20,169 bases of DNA, from the NCBI GenBank assembly GCA_947165805.1, contig CAMVBT010000006.1, forward strand, positions 1 to 20,169, read 5' to 3'. Made by a program: the position numbers and the translations under genes. This stretch comes from an uncultured Clostridia bacterium. Its GTDB lineage: Bacteria; Bacillota; Clostridia; Oscillospirales; Ruminococcaceae. Numbering within the stretch: position 1 is the stretch's first letter; every line of letters begins with the position of its first letter. Shown piece after piece: positions 1 to 8,790 of the stretch. The notes under the pieces are model-generated. The model saw nothing but the letters and a program-made list of their open reading frames with translations, did not search any database and was not told where the DNA came from.

Positions 1-18
1 AGGGGCTGACCGACAGAC

Positions 19-38
19 AACTTTTTTTCAAAAAAGTT
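19..38. repeat. A/T inverted repeat
   Basis: AACTTTTTT at 19-27 is mirrored by AAAAAAGTT at 30-38. On the minus strand it lies about 50 bases past the stop codon of the lipoprotein gene, so it might end that transcript. The stem is almost all A-T with hardly any loop, so a role as terminator is weakly supported. Confidence 0.4.
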
Positions 39-46
39 TCCCCCAG

Positions 47-81
47 TCTCGAGCGTAAGCGACCTCTCGAGCGTAAGCGAC
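47..81. repeat. Tandem 17-bp direct repeat
   Basis: TCTCGAGCGTAAGCGAC occurs at 47-63 and again, identically, at 65-81, with one base between copies. It lies just 3' of the lipoprotein stop codon on the minus strand. No function can be read from it; it looks like a simple intergenic duplication. Confidence 0.8.
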
Positions 82-85
82 TAAA

Positions 86-1390
86 TCAACCCACGGGGGC
101 CATATCGACGGTGGCGAGGGCGCCGTAATTTGTGAAGTCCTGCACCTTACCGCCTTCGGCGGAAGTTACGACACTGCCGTCCTTACCGCTGATGCCGGGG
201 AGCCATTCGAGGGTATTTCCCTGCGAGTCGGTGACGATGACCTTGACGTCGGGCATTATCTCACTGACGTTGCATTTCAGCAGGAAGGGCTCGCCGTCGT
301 TTTCGCTGTGGTAGATTTCATCGCCCTCAACGAGTGTGGCTGTCGCATCGTCCATTTTCATCTCCTTGACAACGACCGTGGCATTGCTGTCATAGGGGAT
401 CACGAAGTAGAACTCCTGACCGTCCTTTGTCGGGACGAACCTTGTTGTTTCCGCGTTCCAGTAATAGTTGCACTCATAGCAGAGGCCGGTCTTGTAGAAC
501 AGATCGTTGAAATACACGTCATTGATACGCGCGTCGTTCGACTCGGGGTCAACATAGCCTATGTACCTTACGCCCAGCATACTGCCGCTCATGGACATAC
601 CTGTCTTCTGCCAGAAGAAAGGCTCGTATGTTTCTCCCTCGAACCGTGCAAGCTCGATCTCGCTGCCGTTTATATCCGTACCCTTGCCTGTGTAGCGGTC
701 AACGGTGTAGCAGCCGATAAGCCCCTTGTCATCGCGCGAGCAATCGTACAATGAGAGTTTTACAAGACCGTCGGACTGCTGTACCTCGCCGTACTTCGTG
801 AACATCGCGTAGCCGCCGTTGTCCTGCATGAAGCGGTAAGCAGCCATGTCCTTCAGCTCATCGGTGTTGTAGAACGAGAAGCCCTCTGCCGGCCCGAGGT
901 AGGTGAGTGTTTCTTCAAGGCCGTATTCCCATTTTATCTTTATCCGGTCTTCCGTGGCATCGGTAACGGTCATTTTCACAAAGTTGTCCACAGCCGCCAT
1001 TTCAAACGTATAGTCAACGCCGTCGTGGGTGTAACCGAAGGGGACACCTATTCCCATTTCCTGTGAGAGCACGTTGCCGGAGCCGTCCTCGCGGAATGTG
1101 TAGTAGCTGTCGCCCTCATACTCGCTCTGTGCGAGCCATACGCCGGTTTTTATCTCAAAATCGGTCTCCTTTGCGGGAGCCTCGGTCTCCGTTGTGGTCT
1201 CGGGGGCGGAAGTTGTTGTCGTTGTTTCCGGAGCCGCCGTGGTCGTGGTCACGGCTTCTGTTGCTGCCGCTGCGGTGGTCGTTGTCTCCGTCGCGGAGCC
1301 GGGCTTGTTATCCTGCTTGCAGGCCGCTGTTCCGAGCATTAATGCCGCCAGAAACGCCGCGGTGACTGCGTACTTTCTCTTGTTTGTCAT
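86..1390 (-). CDS. Threonine-linker lipoprotein, function unknown
   Basis: A predicted 434-residue surface lipoprotein. The ATG at 1390 is preferred over upstream starts because an AGGAAAG ribosome binding site precedes it and the protein then begins with a classic signal: MTNKRK, a hydrophobic stretch, and a lipobox-like GTAAC with the Cys at about residue 24. Residues about 33-75 are a Thr/Ala/Glu linker of TTTT runs, followed by a mostly beta, Tyr/Asp/Gly-rich extracellular region of about 350 residues. I do not recognise the globular domain; the start GVWLAQSEYEGDSYYTF resembles lipocalin-like or WD-type stress lipoproteins only in general style. The gene has its own promoter (1458-1486), downstream of the ATP synthase terminator, so it is a separate unit. 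The lipobox has Thr rather than Leu at -3, so processing is likely but not certain. Confidence 0.85.
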   Translation of the reverse strand: MTNKRKYAVTAAFLAALMLGTAACKQDNKPGSATETTTTAAAATEAVTTTTAAPETTTTTSAPETTTETEAPAKETDFEIKTGVWLAQSEYEGDSYYTFREDGSGNVLSQEMGIGVPFGYTHDGVDYTFEMAAVDNFVKMTVTDATEDRIKIKWEYGLEETLTYLGPAEGFSFYNTDELKDMAAYRFMQDNGGYAMFTKYGEVQQSDGLVKLSLYDCSRDDKGLIGCYTVDRYTGKGTDINGSEIELARFEGETYEPFFWQKTGMSMSGSMLGVRYIGYVDPESNDARINDVYFNDLFYKTGLCYECNYYWNAETTRFVPTKDGQEFYFVIPYDSNATVVVKEMKMDDATATLVEGDEIYHSENDGEPFLLKCNVSEIMPDVKVIVTDSQGNTLEWLPGISGKDGSVVTSAEGGKVQDFTNYGALATVDMAPVG

Positions 1391-1457
1391 AATATTCTTT
1401 CCTTTCGCCGGGCTGACGTGCAGGCTTTCTGCCGTGCGGGCATCAGCTTCTGCGACT

Positions 1458-1486
1458 ATTATAACATACTGTTGCAATAAAATCAA
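1458..1486 (-). promoter_or_regulatory. SigmaA promoter for the lipoprotein gene
   Basis: On the minus strand, TTGATT (1481-1486) is followed after exactly 17 bases by a perfect TATAAT (1458-1463). Transcription would begin near 1451, leaving a leader of about 60 nt before the ATG at 1390. It lies just past the T-run of the upstream terminator, so the lipoprotein gene does not need read-through from the atp operon. Confidence 0.75.
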
Positions 1487-1493
1487 TACCGGC

Positions 1494-1531
1494 AAAAAAA
1501 TAACTGCTCCTTTCACTTGCAAAAGGAGCAG
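1494..1531 (-). terminator. Rho-independent terminator of the atp operon
   Basis: CTGCTCCTTT (1504-1513) and AAAGGAGCAG (1522-1531) form a perfect 10-bp stem with an 8-nt loop. Read on the minus strand it is followed by TTATTTTTTT, the expected U-run, 57 bases beyond the atpC stop. An imperfect GC hairpin (1550-1566) precedes it. The stem core matches the terminator at 20058-20091. Confidence 0.85.
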
Positions 1532-1587
1532 ATAATTTTTATAACGGCTGCGGGGCAGAGCCCTGCTTGTCTGCGGATAATACCGCG

Positions 1588-2001
1588 CTACTTGATTATC
1601 TTTGCCGCGTCTATACGATTGAGGGCGCGCTTGAGCTTGAACTCGGCGATATCGAGGTTCTTGCGGTCATTGGTCTTTTCGTAATGACCGATACGCTCCT
1701 CGGCTACCTCTTTGGCTCTTACGGCGCGGTCAACGTCGATCTCGTCCGCCCATTCGCAGCTCTGTGCGAGAATGACGGTCTTATCCTTTCCGACCTCGAT
1801 GATGCCGGAGGATATGGCTCCGTAGCGGAACTCGCCGTCTATCTTCACCTTGAACTTGCTTATGGTTATCGCGGCCACATAGGGCTCATGGTGAGCGAGT
1901 ATGCCCTTATCCCCGACTGTGGTGCGGACGATGACATTTTCGGTCATACCGTCAAAGAACACACCGTCAGGGGTGATGATCTGTAATCTGAACGGGGTCA
2001 T
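1588..2001 (-). CDS. atpC: ATP synthase F1 subunit epsilon
   Basis: A 137-residue epsilon subunit, the central-stalk protein that joins gamma to the c-ring and can inhibit ATP hydrolysis. The N-terminal beta-sandwich (residues about 1-85) contains the family pattern ITPDGVFFDG, a GILAHHEPY segment and a GIIEV strand. The C-terminal alpha-hairpin begins at the ADEIDVDRA stretch and has alternating charged residues. Length is normal. It starts 14 nt after the atpD stop, behind a strong GAGGGGGAG ribosome binding site, and is the last gene of the operon, followed by the terminator at 1494-1531. Confidence 0.96.
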   Translation of the reverse strand: MTPFRLQIITPDGVFFDGMTENVIVRTTVGDKGILAHHEPYVAAITISKFKVKIDGEFRYGAISSGIIEVGKDKTVILAQSCEWADEIDVDRAVRAKEVAEERIGHYEKTNDRKNLDIAEFKLKRALNRIDAAKIIK

Positions 2002-2015
2002 TCAAGCTCCCCCTC

Positions 2016-3452
<1,437 letters not shown>

Positions 3453-4313
3453 TTAATTCAGCGCGTTCGCGCCGGATACGATTTCGGTTATCTCGTTGGT
3501 GATCTTTTCCTGACGTGCGCGGTTATAGAGCAGCGACAGTCTCGAGATCATCTCGTCTGCGTTGTCGGTGGCGCTCTCCATTGCGGTGCGTCTTGCGCCC
3601 TGTTCGGAGGCGAAGGATTCGACTACCGCACAGTTCACCATGCTCATCAGGAACTTCGGTACCACTCTGTCGAACACAGCCTCGGGGGACGGGTCGTAGT
3701 TGATGAGCCCGAGGTCCTCGCCTGTGCCGGTGCCGATATTGCATATCGGCAGGAGCTTGCAATGCTCGGGAGTCTGCACCAGCGGCGAAACGAACGCCGT
3801 ATAGAACAGCAGCACCTCATCGACTTCGCCCACAGCGAACAGGTCGCCCGCCACCTGCGCGATATCCATGCAGTCCGCGGTCTTGGCTTTTTCCGCGAAG
3901 TACGGGTACTTTCCGACCAGCTCATAGCCGTGCTTGTCGAAGTAATCGACGGCTTTTCTGCCTATGGCGATTATCTTCGGCTTTACGGGGTCATTCGCGT
4001 GTTCGGCGGTGACAGCCTTTATGATATTCGAGTTGAAGCCTCCCGCGAGTCCTCTGTCGCCCATGACGACAATGAACAGGCGGTTGTGCACCTCACGCGG
4101 CTCGGTGAATACGGTATTGAAATCCTTCTTTACCGAGGCGATCTTGGCGAGAAGCTCATACTGTGCTTCAAAGTAAGGACGTCCGTTTTCCGAGCGCTGC
4201 TTGGCCTTGCGGAGCTTCGACGACGCGACCAGCTCCATAGCCTTGGTTATCTGCCGCGTCGAGCTTACGCTCTTTATACGGCGCTTGATGTCCTTCATAT
4301 TGCCCGAAGCCAT
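3453..4313 (-). CDS. atpG: ATP synthase F1 subunit gamma
   Basis: A 286-residue gamma subunit, the rotating central shaft of F1. The N-terminal helix has the family pattern with STRQITKAMELVASSKLRKA at about 18-37; the Rossmann-like middle carries MGDRGLAGGFN; and the C-terminal helix ends with the signature region ITNEITEIVSGANAL. Length is normal. An AAAGGA site lies 9 nt before the ATG, which directly abuts the stop codon of a possible 14-codon leader ORF. An unusually long gap (332 nt, with structured repeats) separates it from the preceding microprotein gene. Confidence 0.98.
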   Translation of the reverse strand: MASGNMKDIKRRIKSVSSTRQITKAMELVASSKLRKAKQRSENGRPYFEAQYELLAKIASVKKDFNTVFTEPREVHNRLFIVVMGDRGLAGGFNSNIIKAVTAEHANDPVKPKIIAIGRKAVDYFDKHGYELVGKYPYFAEKAKTADCMDIAQVAGDLFAVGEVDEVLLFYTAFVSPLVQTPEHCKLLPICNIGTGTGEDLGLINYDPSPEAVFDRVVPKFLMSMVNCAVVESFASEQGARRTAMESATDNADEMISRLSLLYNRARQEKITNEITEIVSGANALN

Positions 4314-4358
4314 TTACTTCATTCCTTTCAAGCGGATTTTGGAATCCATAGACCCCAT
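4314..4358 (-). CDS. Possible 14-residue leader peptide before atpG
   Basis: An ATG at 4358 with a good GGAG site seven bases upstream opens a frame for MGSMDSKIRLKGMK, whose TAA sits immediately before the atpG ATG (TAAATG). The arrangement would allow translational coupling into atpG. The frame is very short and atpG has its own AAAGGA site, which lies inside this ORF, so chance is a real alternative. Confidence 0.25.
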   Translation of the reverse strand: MGSMDSKIRLKGMK

Positions 4359-4368
4359 ATTACCTCTC

Positions 4369-4393
4369 CCGGGGGCTTTCCGATCGCCCCCGG
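4369..4393 (-). promoter_or_regulatory. Strong GC hairpin in the atpG leader
   Basis: CCGGGGGC (4369-4376) pairs perfectly with GCCCCCGG (4386-4393) around a 9-base loop. It lies just before the GGAG site of the 14-codon leader ORF. Neither strand has a T-run after it, so it is not a simple terminator. It may stabilise the atpG-atpD-atpC part of the message or affect initiation. Confidence 0.5.
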
Positions 4394-4440
4394 ACCCCTT
4401 CGGATCAGCGTTTTTCCAATTCGGTTGATGTAATCGGGGG

Positions 4441-4642
4441 GCGCAGGTATTGCGCTCTGCCCGCTCTTGTAACTCTGGACAGCGAGGCAAATAAGTTGTC
4501 CGTTCATCAGAGTAACAGACGGATCGGGTGCGCGGGCTCCGCGCGGTACATTGTCTGCCTTACCACTTTACTCCGGACAGCGAGGCAGAGAACCCGTCCG
4601 TTCATCAGAGTGACAGACGGATTGGGTGCGCAGGTACTGCGC
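4441..4642 (-). repeat. Structured tandem repeat, ~98-nt unit, in the atp operon
   Basis: Two full units and one partial unit lie between the microprotein gene and atpG. Each begins, in the operon sense, with a small hairpin: GCGCAG-TAC-CTGCGC (4628-4642), GCGCGG-AGC-CCGCGC (4530-4544) and a partial GCGCAA-TAC-CTGCGC (4441-4455). Full units then share ATCCGTCTG, ACTCTGATGAACGGAC, TGCCTCGCTGTCC and GAGT. ACTC...GAGT and GGAC...GTCC form a bulged hairpin, while the same ACGGA can instead pair with the upstream TCCGT. An A-U to G-C change in the first hairpin is compensated. This block accounts for most of the 4314-4645 gap. Function unknown. Confidence 0.8.
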
Positions 4643-4645
4643 CGC

Positions 4646-4765
4646 TTAGTTGCCGCTCTCGATATATACCACTTTCTTGGTGAGAGCCATAAATACCGCC
4701 GCGGCGGCGAGGATAGCCGTGAGGCTGATCGAAACAATACTTAAAACCAAAGCTGCTCTGCTCAT
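4646..4765 (-). CDS. 39-residue single-pass membrane microprotein between atpA and atpG
   Basis: A short ORF with a near-ideal AAAGGAG site six bases before its ATG, 28 nt after the atpA stop. It encodes 39 residues: MSRAALVLSIVSIS, a continuing hydrophobic segment to about residue 28 (ILAAAAVFMAL), then TKK and a short polar tail VVYIESGN. This is one transmembrane helix with a positively charged end, so the protein is predicted to sit in the membrane. Position and binding site argue that it is made together with the ATP synthase. I do not recognise a family. It could be an accessory Fo protein, a small assembly factor, or an unrelated microprotein; none is shown by the sequence. Confidence 0.7.
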   Translation of the reverse strand: MSRAALVLSIVSISLTAILAAAAVFMALTKKVVYIESGN

Positions 4766-4793
4766 AGTTTTCTCCTTTCGTTCGTCTCCGTTA

Positions 4794-6306
4794 TCAGAAG
4801 CGCTCGCCGAAATCCTTCAGCACCGCTCTGAGCTTTTCCTCATTGTCGGGGGAGATGACTTTGCTCTTCTTTATATCGTCGATGATGTCCGCGTGATCGT
4901 TCGCCATGTGCTCGAAGAGTTCCTTCTCGTACTCGGGGATCCTCTCTACCGGAACATTTTTCAGATAATCGTTGATGACCGCGAAGATTATGATGATCTG
5001 GTTCTCGACGGAGATAGGCGAGGACTGCGGCTGCTTGAGCACGCCGACGATACGTTCGCCCTTTGCGAGACGAGCCTTGGTGTCCGCGTCCAGATCGGAG
5101 CCGAACTGCGAGAACGCCTGCAGCTCTCTGTACTGCGAATATTCGAGTTTCAGCGAGCCGGAAACCTTCTTCATCGCCTTTATCTGCGCCGAGCCGCCGA
5201 CACGGGATACCGAGATGCCGGGGTTTACGGCGGGTCTGATACCGGAGTTGAAGAGCTCGGTCTCGAGGAATATCTGACCGTCTGTGATCGAAATTACGTT
5301 GGTGGGGATATACGCCGAAACGTCGCCTGCCTGCGTCTCGATGATCGGGAGAGCCGTCAGCGAGCCTCCGCCGTAGTCCTCGTTGAGGTTCGCGGCGCGC
5401 TCGAGAAGTCTCGAATGCAGGTAGAATACGTCACCGGGGTATGCCTCACGTCCCGGCGGGCGCTTGAGGAGCAGCGACATAGCTCTGTAAGCCACGGCGT
5501 GCTTGGAAAGGTCGTCGTAGATGATGAGCGCGTCTTTGCCCTTCTCCATGAAGTACTCGCCCATAGCGCAGCCTGCGTAGGGCGCGATGTACTGTAACGG
5601 GGCGAGCTCCGCTGCTGTCGCGGAAACGACTATGGTGTAGTCCATAGCTCCCGCGTTGACGAGCTGGTCAACTACCGAAGCGACGGTAGAAGCCTTCTGT
5701 CCGATAGCTACATAGATACAGAGCACGTCCGTATCTCTCTGGTTGATTATTGTGTCCACGGCGATAGCGGTCTTACCCGTCTGTCTGTCGCCGATGATAA
5801 GCTCACGCTGTCCGCGGCCTATCGGTATCATCGAGTCTATCGCCTTGATACCCGTCTGGAGCGGGGTATCGACGGACTTTCTGGTGATGATGCCGGGTGC
5901 GATGCGCTCTACGGGGCGGTATTCGTCCGAGAGGATCGGACCCTTGCCGTCAATGGGCTCACCGAGGGCGTTGACTACTCGTCCGAGCAGCGCGTCGCCT
6001 ACGGGAACGGAGATGATCTTGCCCGTTCTCTTCACGTTGGAACCCTCTTTGATGTCGGCGTCCGAGCCGAGCATTACCGCGCCCACAAAATCCTGTTCAA
6101 GGTTCAGCGCCATGCACTGCACGCCGTTGTCGAATTCGAGGAGCTCGTTTATCATGCAGCTCTCGAGTCCGTGGATACGCACGATACCGTCTCCGACGGT
6201 CACTACCGTACCCGTGTCGGTGAGAGTGATCTTCGAGTCGAACGACTTGATGCGCCTTGATCTTGGATTTTATAATACCTGTTATTTCATCAGGGCGTAA
6301 TTCCAT
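4794..6306 (-). CDS. atpA: ATP synthase F1 subunit alpha, with a one-base frameshift near the start
   Basis: The alpha subunit carries the non-catalytic nucleotide sites of F1. The true start is the ATG at 6306 (site AAAGGAAAG), giving [17 protein letters not shown]; the frame then breaks. Dropping one base of the GG at 6255-6256 continues the family sequence as [15 protein letters not shown] and into [11 protein letters not shown]. The restored protein has 503 residues, the usual size. Walker A GDRQTGKT is at about 172-179 and the [10 protein letters not shown] signature is present, as are all later regions. As given, only an N-terminally truncated 469-residue product from a GTG at 6203 would be in frame. 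A sequencing or assembly error is the simplest explanation, since the rest of the gene is intact and the enzyme set complete. It is preceded by a GC hairpin (6326-6342). Confidence 0.97.
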
Positions 6307-6325
6307 ATTCTCGTCTTTCCTTTCA

Positions 6326-6342
6326 TCCCGCCCGGGGCGGGA
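6326..6342 (-). promoter_or_regulatory. Intercistronic hairpin before atpA
   Basis: TCCCGCC (6326-6332) and GGCGGGA (6336-6342) form a 7-bp stem with a CGG loop, between atpH and atpA and directly before the GAAAGGAAAG site of atpA. No U-run follows. Position and form match the hairpins before atpD and atpE. Confidence 0.55.
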
Positions 6343-6370
6343 GGATATCTGTTATGTATGACGGCGGAGC

Positions 6371-6919
6371 TCAGCACATTATGCTGCCGATATCCGTTCG
6401 CAGGGCGCGCAGCCTTGCCTTTACGCTTCCGTCGAGCGTTGTATTGCCGTTCTTTACGACGATGCCGCCGATTATCGACTTGTCGGTCTCTTCCTTCATG
6501 ACGATCTTTTTGCCGAGCACCTTTTCCATTTTGGCTGTAAGGGCGGCCTTTGCCTGCGCGGACAGCGGCTCACAGGTCACTACCGTGATCTCCGCTATGC
6601 CGAGGTGATCGTTGCAGCGCTGACCGAAGTACTTTGTGATGCGCCCGAGGTCCTCGAGCCTTCCCGCTTCGGTGAGCACTCTTATGAAGTTGTAGACATA
6701 CTCCGAGAGCCTGCCCTCAAAGGCGTCCTTGATTATGCCGAGTTTCTCGTCTTTTTCGACGGTAGGCGTTTTTGACAGCTTAATAAGCTCGGGAACGCCC
6801 GAAATTATCGAACTTACCGCCTCAAGCTCGGCCTTTGTTTCGGTGAGCCCGGCGGGTCTTTCCTCGAGGATAAGCTCAAACAGCGCGTCGCCGTAGGTCT
6901 TTTCTACCGAGCCTGCCAT
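6371..6919 (-). CDS. atpH: ATP synthase F1 subunit delta
   Basis: A 182-residue delta subunit, which joins the top of the alpha/beta head to the peripheral stalk (b subunits). The helical N-terminal domain begins with VEKTYGDALFELILEE; the C-terminal region has the family signature GGIVVKNGNTTLDGSVKARL followed by RAL. Length is normal. A GAAAGGAAAG site precedes the ATG, 20 nt after the atpF stop. Confidence 0.96.
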   Translation of the reverse strand: MAGSVEKTYGDALFELILEERPAGLTETKAELEAVSSIISGVPELIKLSKTPTVEKDEKLGIIKDAFEGRLSEYVYNFIRVLTEAGRLEDLGRITKYFGQRCNDHLGIAEITVVTCEPLSAQAKAALTAKMEKVLGKKIVMKEETDKSIIGGIVVKNGNTTLDGSVKARLRALRTDIGSIMC

Positions 6920-6940
6920 AATGATCTTTCCTTTCGGGGT

Positions 6941-7462
6941 TTATTCGTTTCCGACCTCGGCTATGAACTTATTGATAAGCGCCTCATTGTCGGACTTCGA
7001 GATCTCTTTTTCGCAGACCTTCTCGCTCGCCATGATGACGATATCGGAGATCTGGTCCTTGATCTCGTTGATTGCCTTTTTCTTTTCGAGCTCGATGCTT
7101 TCCTCTGCCTTCTTTTTCAGTTCGGCAGCCTCCTGCTGAGCCTCGGCAAGTATCTGATTTTCACGCTCGCCCGCGCGCTTTACGGCTGCGGACACTATCT
7201 GAGCGGCCTCTTCGCGGGACTCCTTCAGCTTGTCGGAGTATTCCTGCTTCATGGCCTCCGCCTCTGCCTGCGCGTCCTCGGCGGCCTTCATCTCGCCTGC
7301 TATCTTTTCCTTTCTCTCGTCGAGTATCTTCATTACCGGCTTGTGGAGGAAAAATCTGTATATCAGGAAGATTATCAGGGTGTTGATAAGCGTGAAAATG
7401 ATAGTATCGGTGTTTATGTTCACCAGCTGCAGGGTCTCGCCTGCTGACAGTGTAATACCCAT
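6941..7462 (-). CDS. atpF: ATP synthase Fo subunit b
   Basis: A 173-residue b subunit of the peripheral stalk. A single membrane helix lies at about 20-38 (IIFTLINTLIIFLIYRFFL), followed by KPVMKILDERKEKI, the usual transition to the cytoplasmic part. Residues about 45-150 form a long Ala/Glu/Lys-rich coiled coil. Only one b-type gene is present, so the stalk would be a homodimer. It starts behind GGAAGGAG, in a 37-nt gap after atpE. Confidence 0.97.
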   Translation of the reverse strand: MGITLSAGETLQLVNINTDTIIFTLINTLIIFLIYRFFLHKPVMKILDERKEKIAGEMKAAEDAQAEAEAMKQEYSDKLKESREEAAQIVSAAVKRAGERENQILAEAQQEAAELKKKAEESIELEKKKAINEIKDQISDIVIMASEKVCEKEISKSDNEALINKFIAEVGNE

Positions 7463-7499
7463 TTTCAGAGCTCCTTCCCCTATTTATGCAATGCCCTCG

Positions 7500-7817
<318 letters not shown>

Positions 7818-7856
7818 TTATTATTCAGAGACACCCGTCTCATGAGAACGGAAAAA

Positions 7857-7930
7857 GTGAATAGTGAATGGTGAATAGTGAATAGTGAATAATTGTTGTA
7901 TCGCCTTCGGCGATATATCTGAATAATGCC
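7857..7930 (+). repeat. Heptad-hairpin dispersed repeat, copy A
   Basis: Five heptads GTGAATA or GTGAATG (7857-7891) are followed by ATTGTTG, a hairpin TATCGCC-TTC-GGCGATA (7899-7915) and TCTGAATAATGCC. The same layout occurs in copy B (opposite strand, 7957-8018) and copy C (18927-18996), with a different stem sequence each time but pairing preserved. It is oriented against the atp operon. Confidence 0.8.
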
Positions 7931-7956
7931 GGTATGTGAAGGTCTCTTCTCCGTTT

Positions 7957-8018
7957 GCAATTCAAAATCGTTCGCGGAGCGAACACCACAATTATTCATT
8001 ATTCATTATTCACTATTC
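7957..8018 (-). repeat. Heptad-hairpin dispersed repeat, copy B
   Basis: Read on the minus strand: heptads GTGAATA and ATGAATA, then ATTGTGGT, a hairpin GTTCGC-TCC-GCGAAC (7970-7984) and GATTTTGAATTGC. It begins 8 bases after the atpB stop codon. It is inverted relative to copy A 27 bases away, so the heptad arms of A and B can pair into one long hairpin in the atp transcript. Confidence 0.8.
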
Positions 8019-8025
8019 TTTTTTT

Positions 8026-8757
8026 CTACTCCTCCATGTCGGCCATGGCGACATACGACATGGTCAGGGTAACGAAGATGTAAGACTGGATAACGGCGGA
8101 GAACAAGTCAAAGTACAGCGAGAGCACCGCCGGTACGAGTATCGCGAAGCTTCCCAGTGCGAAATATACAAGGCCGCCGATGACCATACCGGAAACGTTG
8201 TTTCCGAAGAGACGCAGCGCCTGAGCTATCGGGTTCGCGAAGTCGCCGATGATGTTGAACGGCAGCATGAACGGCATAGGCTCGATGAAGCTCTTCATGT
8301 AGCCCTTGAAGCCGCCGGTCTTTATCTTTGTGTAGAGGACCAGAACGAACGTGATTATACCCCACGATGCCGTGACGGAAACGTCCGATGTCGGGTTGCG
8401 GAGCCCGAACAGTCCCATAAGGCACGAAAGTATGATGAAGCAGAACAGAGCTCCTATGTACGGGCCGTAGCCGCGCTTGTACTTCTGTCCCATGGATGTC
8501 TCGACATAGCCTGTGAAGAAGCCGACTATCCACTCGGCTATCACCTGTCTCCTGCCCTCGGGCTTGAGTTTCAGGTTCCGTCCGAGTATAAAAAATACTA
8601 CCGCGAGAATTACCATTACCAACCACTGCGTGACCACGGACTCCGCGACTACCCATTCCTTGCCCAGAAACTCGAATGTTATCGACTTGAGGGGTCCGTC
8701 TATGGTGAATGTTCTCTCGGCAGCTTCCTCCGCCATAAGTATCATGCTTTCTGTCAT
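8026..8757 (-). CDS. atpB: ATP synthase Fo subunit a
   Basis: A 243-residue a subunit, the stator channel beside the c-ring. Hydrophobic segments lie at about 43-58, 98-118, 130-145, 165-182, 187-212 and 215-236. The essential arginine is R182 in ALRLFGNNVSG, and Q224 lies in the last helix (AVIQSYIFVTL). The N-terminus is short and acidic. A perfect AAAGGAGG site lies ten bases before the ATG. atpI lies 33 nt upstream. The downstream gap to atpE is 265 nt, unusual within this operon, and is filled by repeat copies A and B. Confidence 0.97.
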   Translation of the reverse strand: MTESMILMAEEAAERTFTIDGPLKSITFEFLGKEWVVAESVVTQWLVMVILAVVFFILGRNLKLKPEGRRQVIAEWIVGFFTGYVETSMGQKYKRGYGPYIGALFCFIILSCLMGLFGLRNPTSDVSVTASWGIITFVLVLYTKIKTGGFKGYMKSFIEPMPFMLPFNIIGDFANPIAQALRLFGNNVSGMVIGGLVYFALGSFAILVPAVLSLYFDLFSAVIQSYIFVTLTMSYVAMADMEE

Positions 8758-8790
8758 GCCTGTCCGGCCTCCTTTGCGGGAGTTATGACC

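Noticed and set aside
1391..1522. Longer start for the lipoprotein at 1522
   Set aside because: The extra 44 codons run through the terminator hairpin and the promoter; the ATG at 1390 has a good site and a typical lipoprotein signal.
4441..4642. Repeats considered as a CRISPR array
   Set aside because: The units are about 98 nt long, similar over nearly the full length, with no unique spacers, and only two and a part copies are present.
4470..4645. CTGATGA in the atpG leader repeat, like a hammerhead ribozyme core
   Set aside because: After the following stem the required GAAA is missing (GAGT is found instead) and there is no fitting cleavage site, so the core cannot form.
4794..6203. atpA starting at the GTG at 6203
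   Set aside because: It would lack the first 34 residues that are clearly encoded in another frame from 6306, where the ribosome binding site and family N-terminus lie.
6252..6258. Programmed +1 frameshifting in atpA
   Set aside because: There is no in-frame stop, slippery run or internal Shine-Dalgarno at the site, as known +1 systems have; a one-base error explains it better, though it is kept as a finding.
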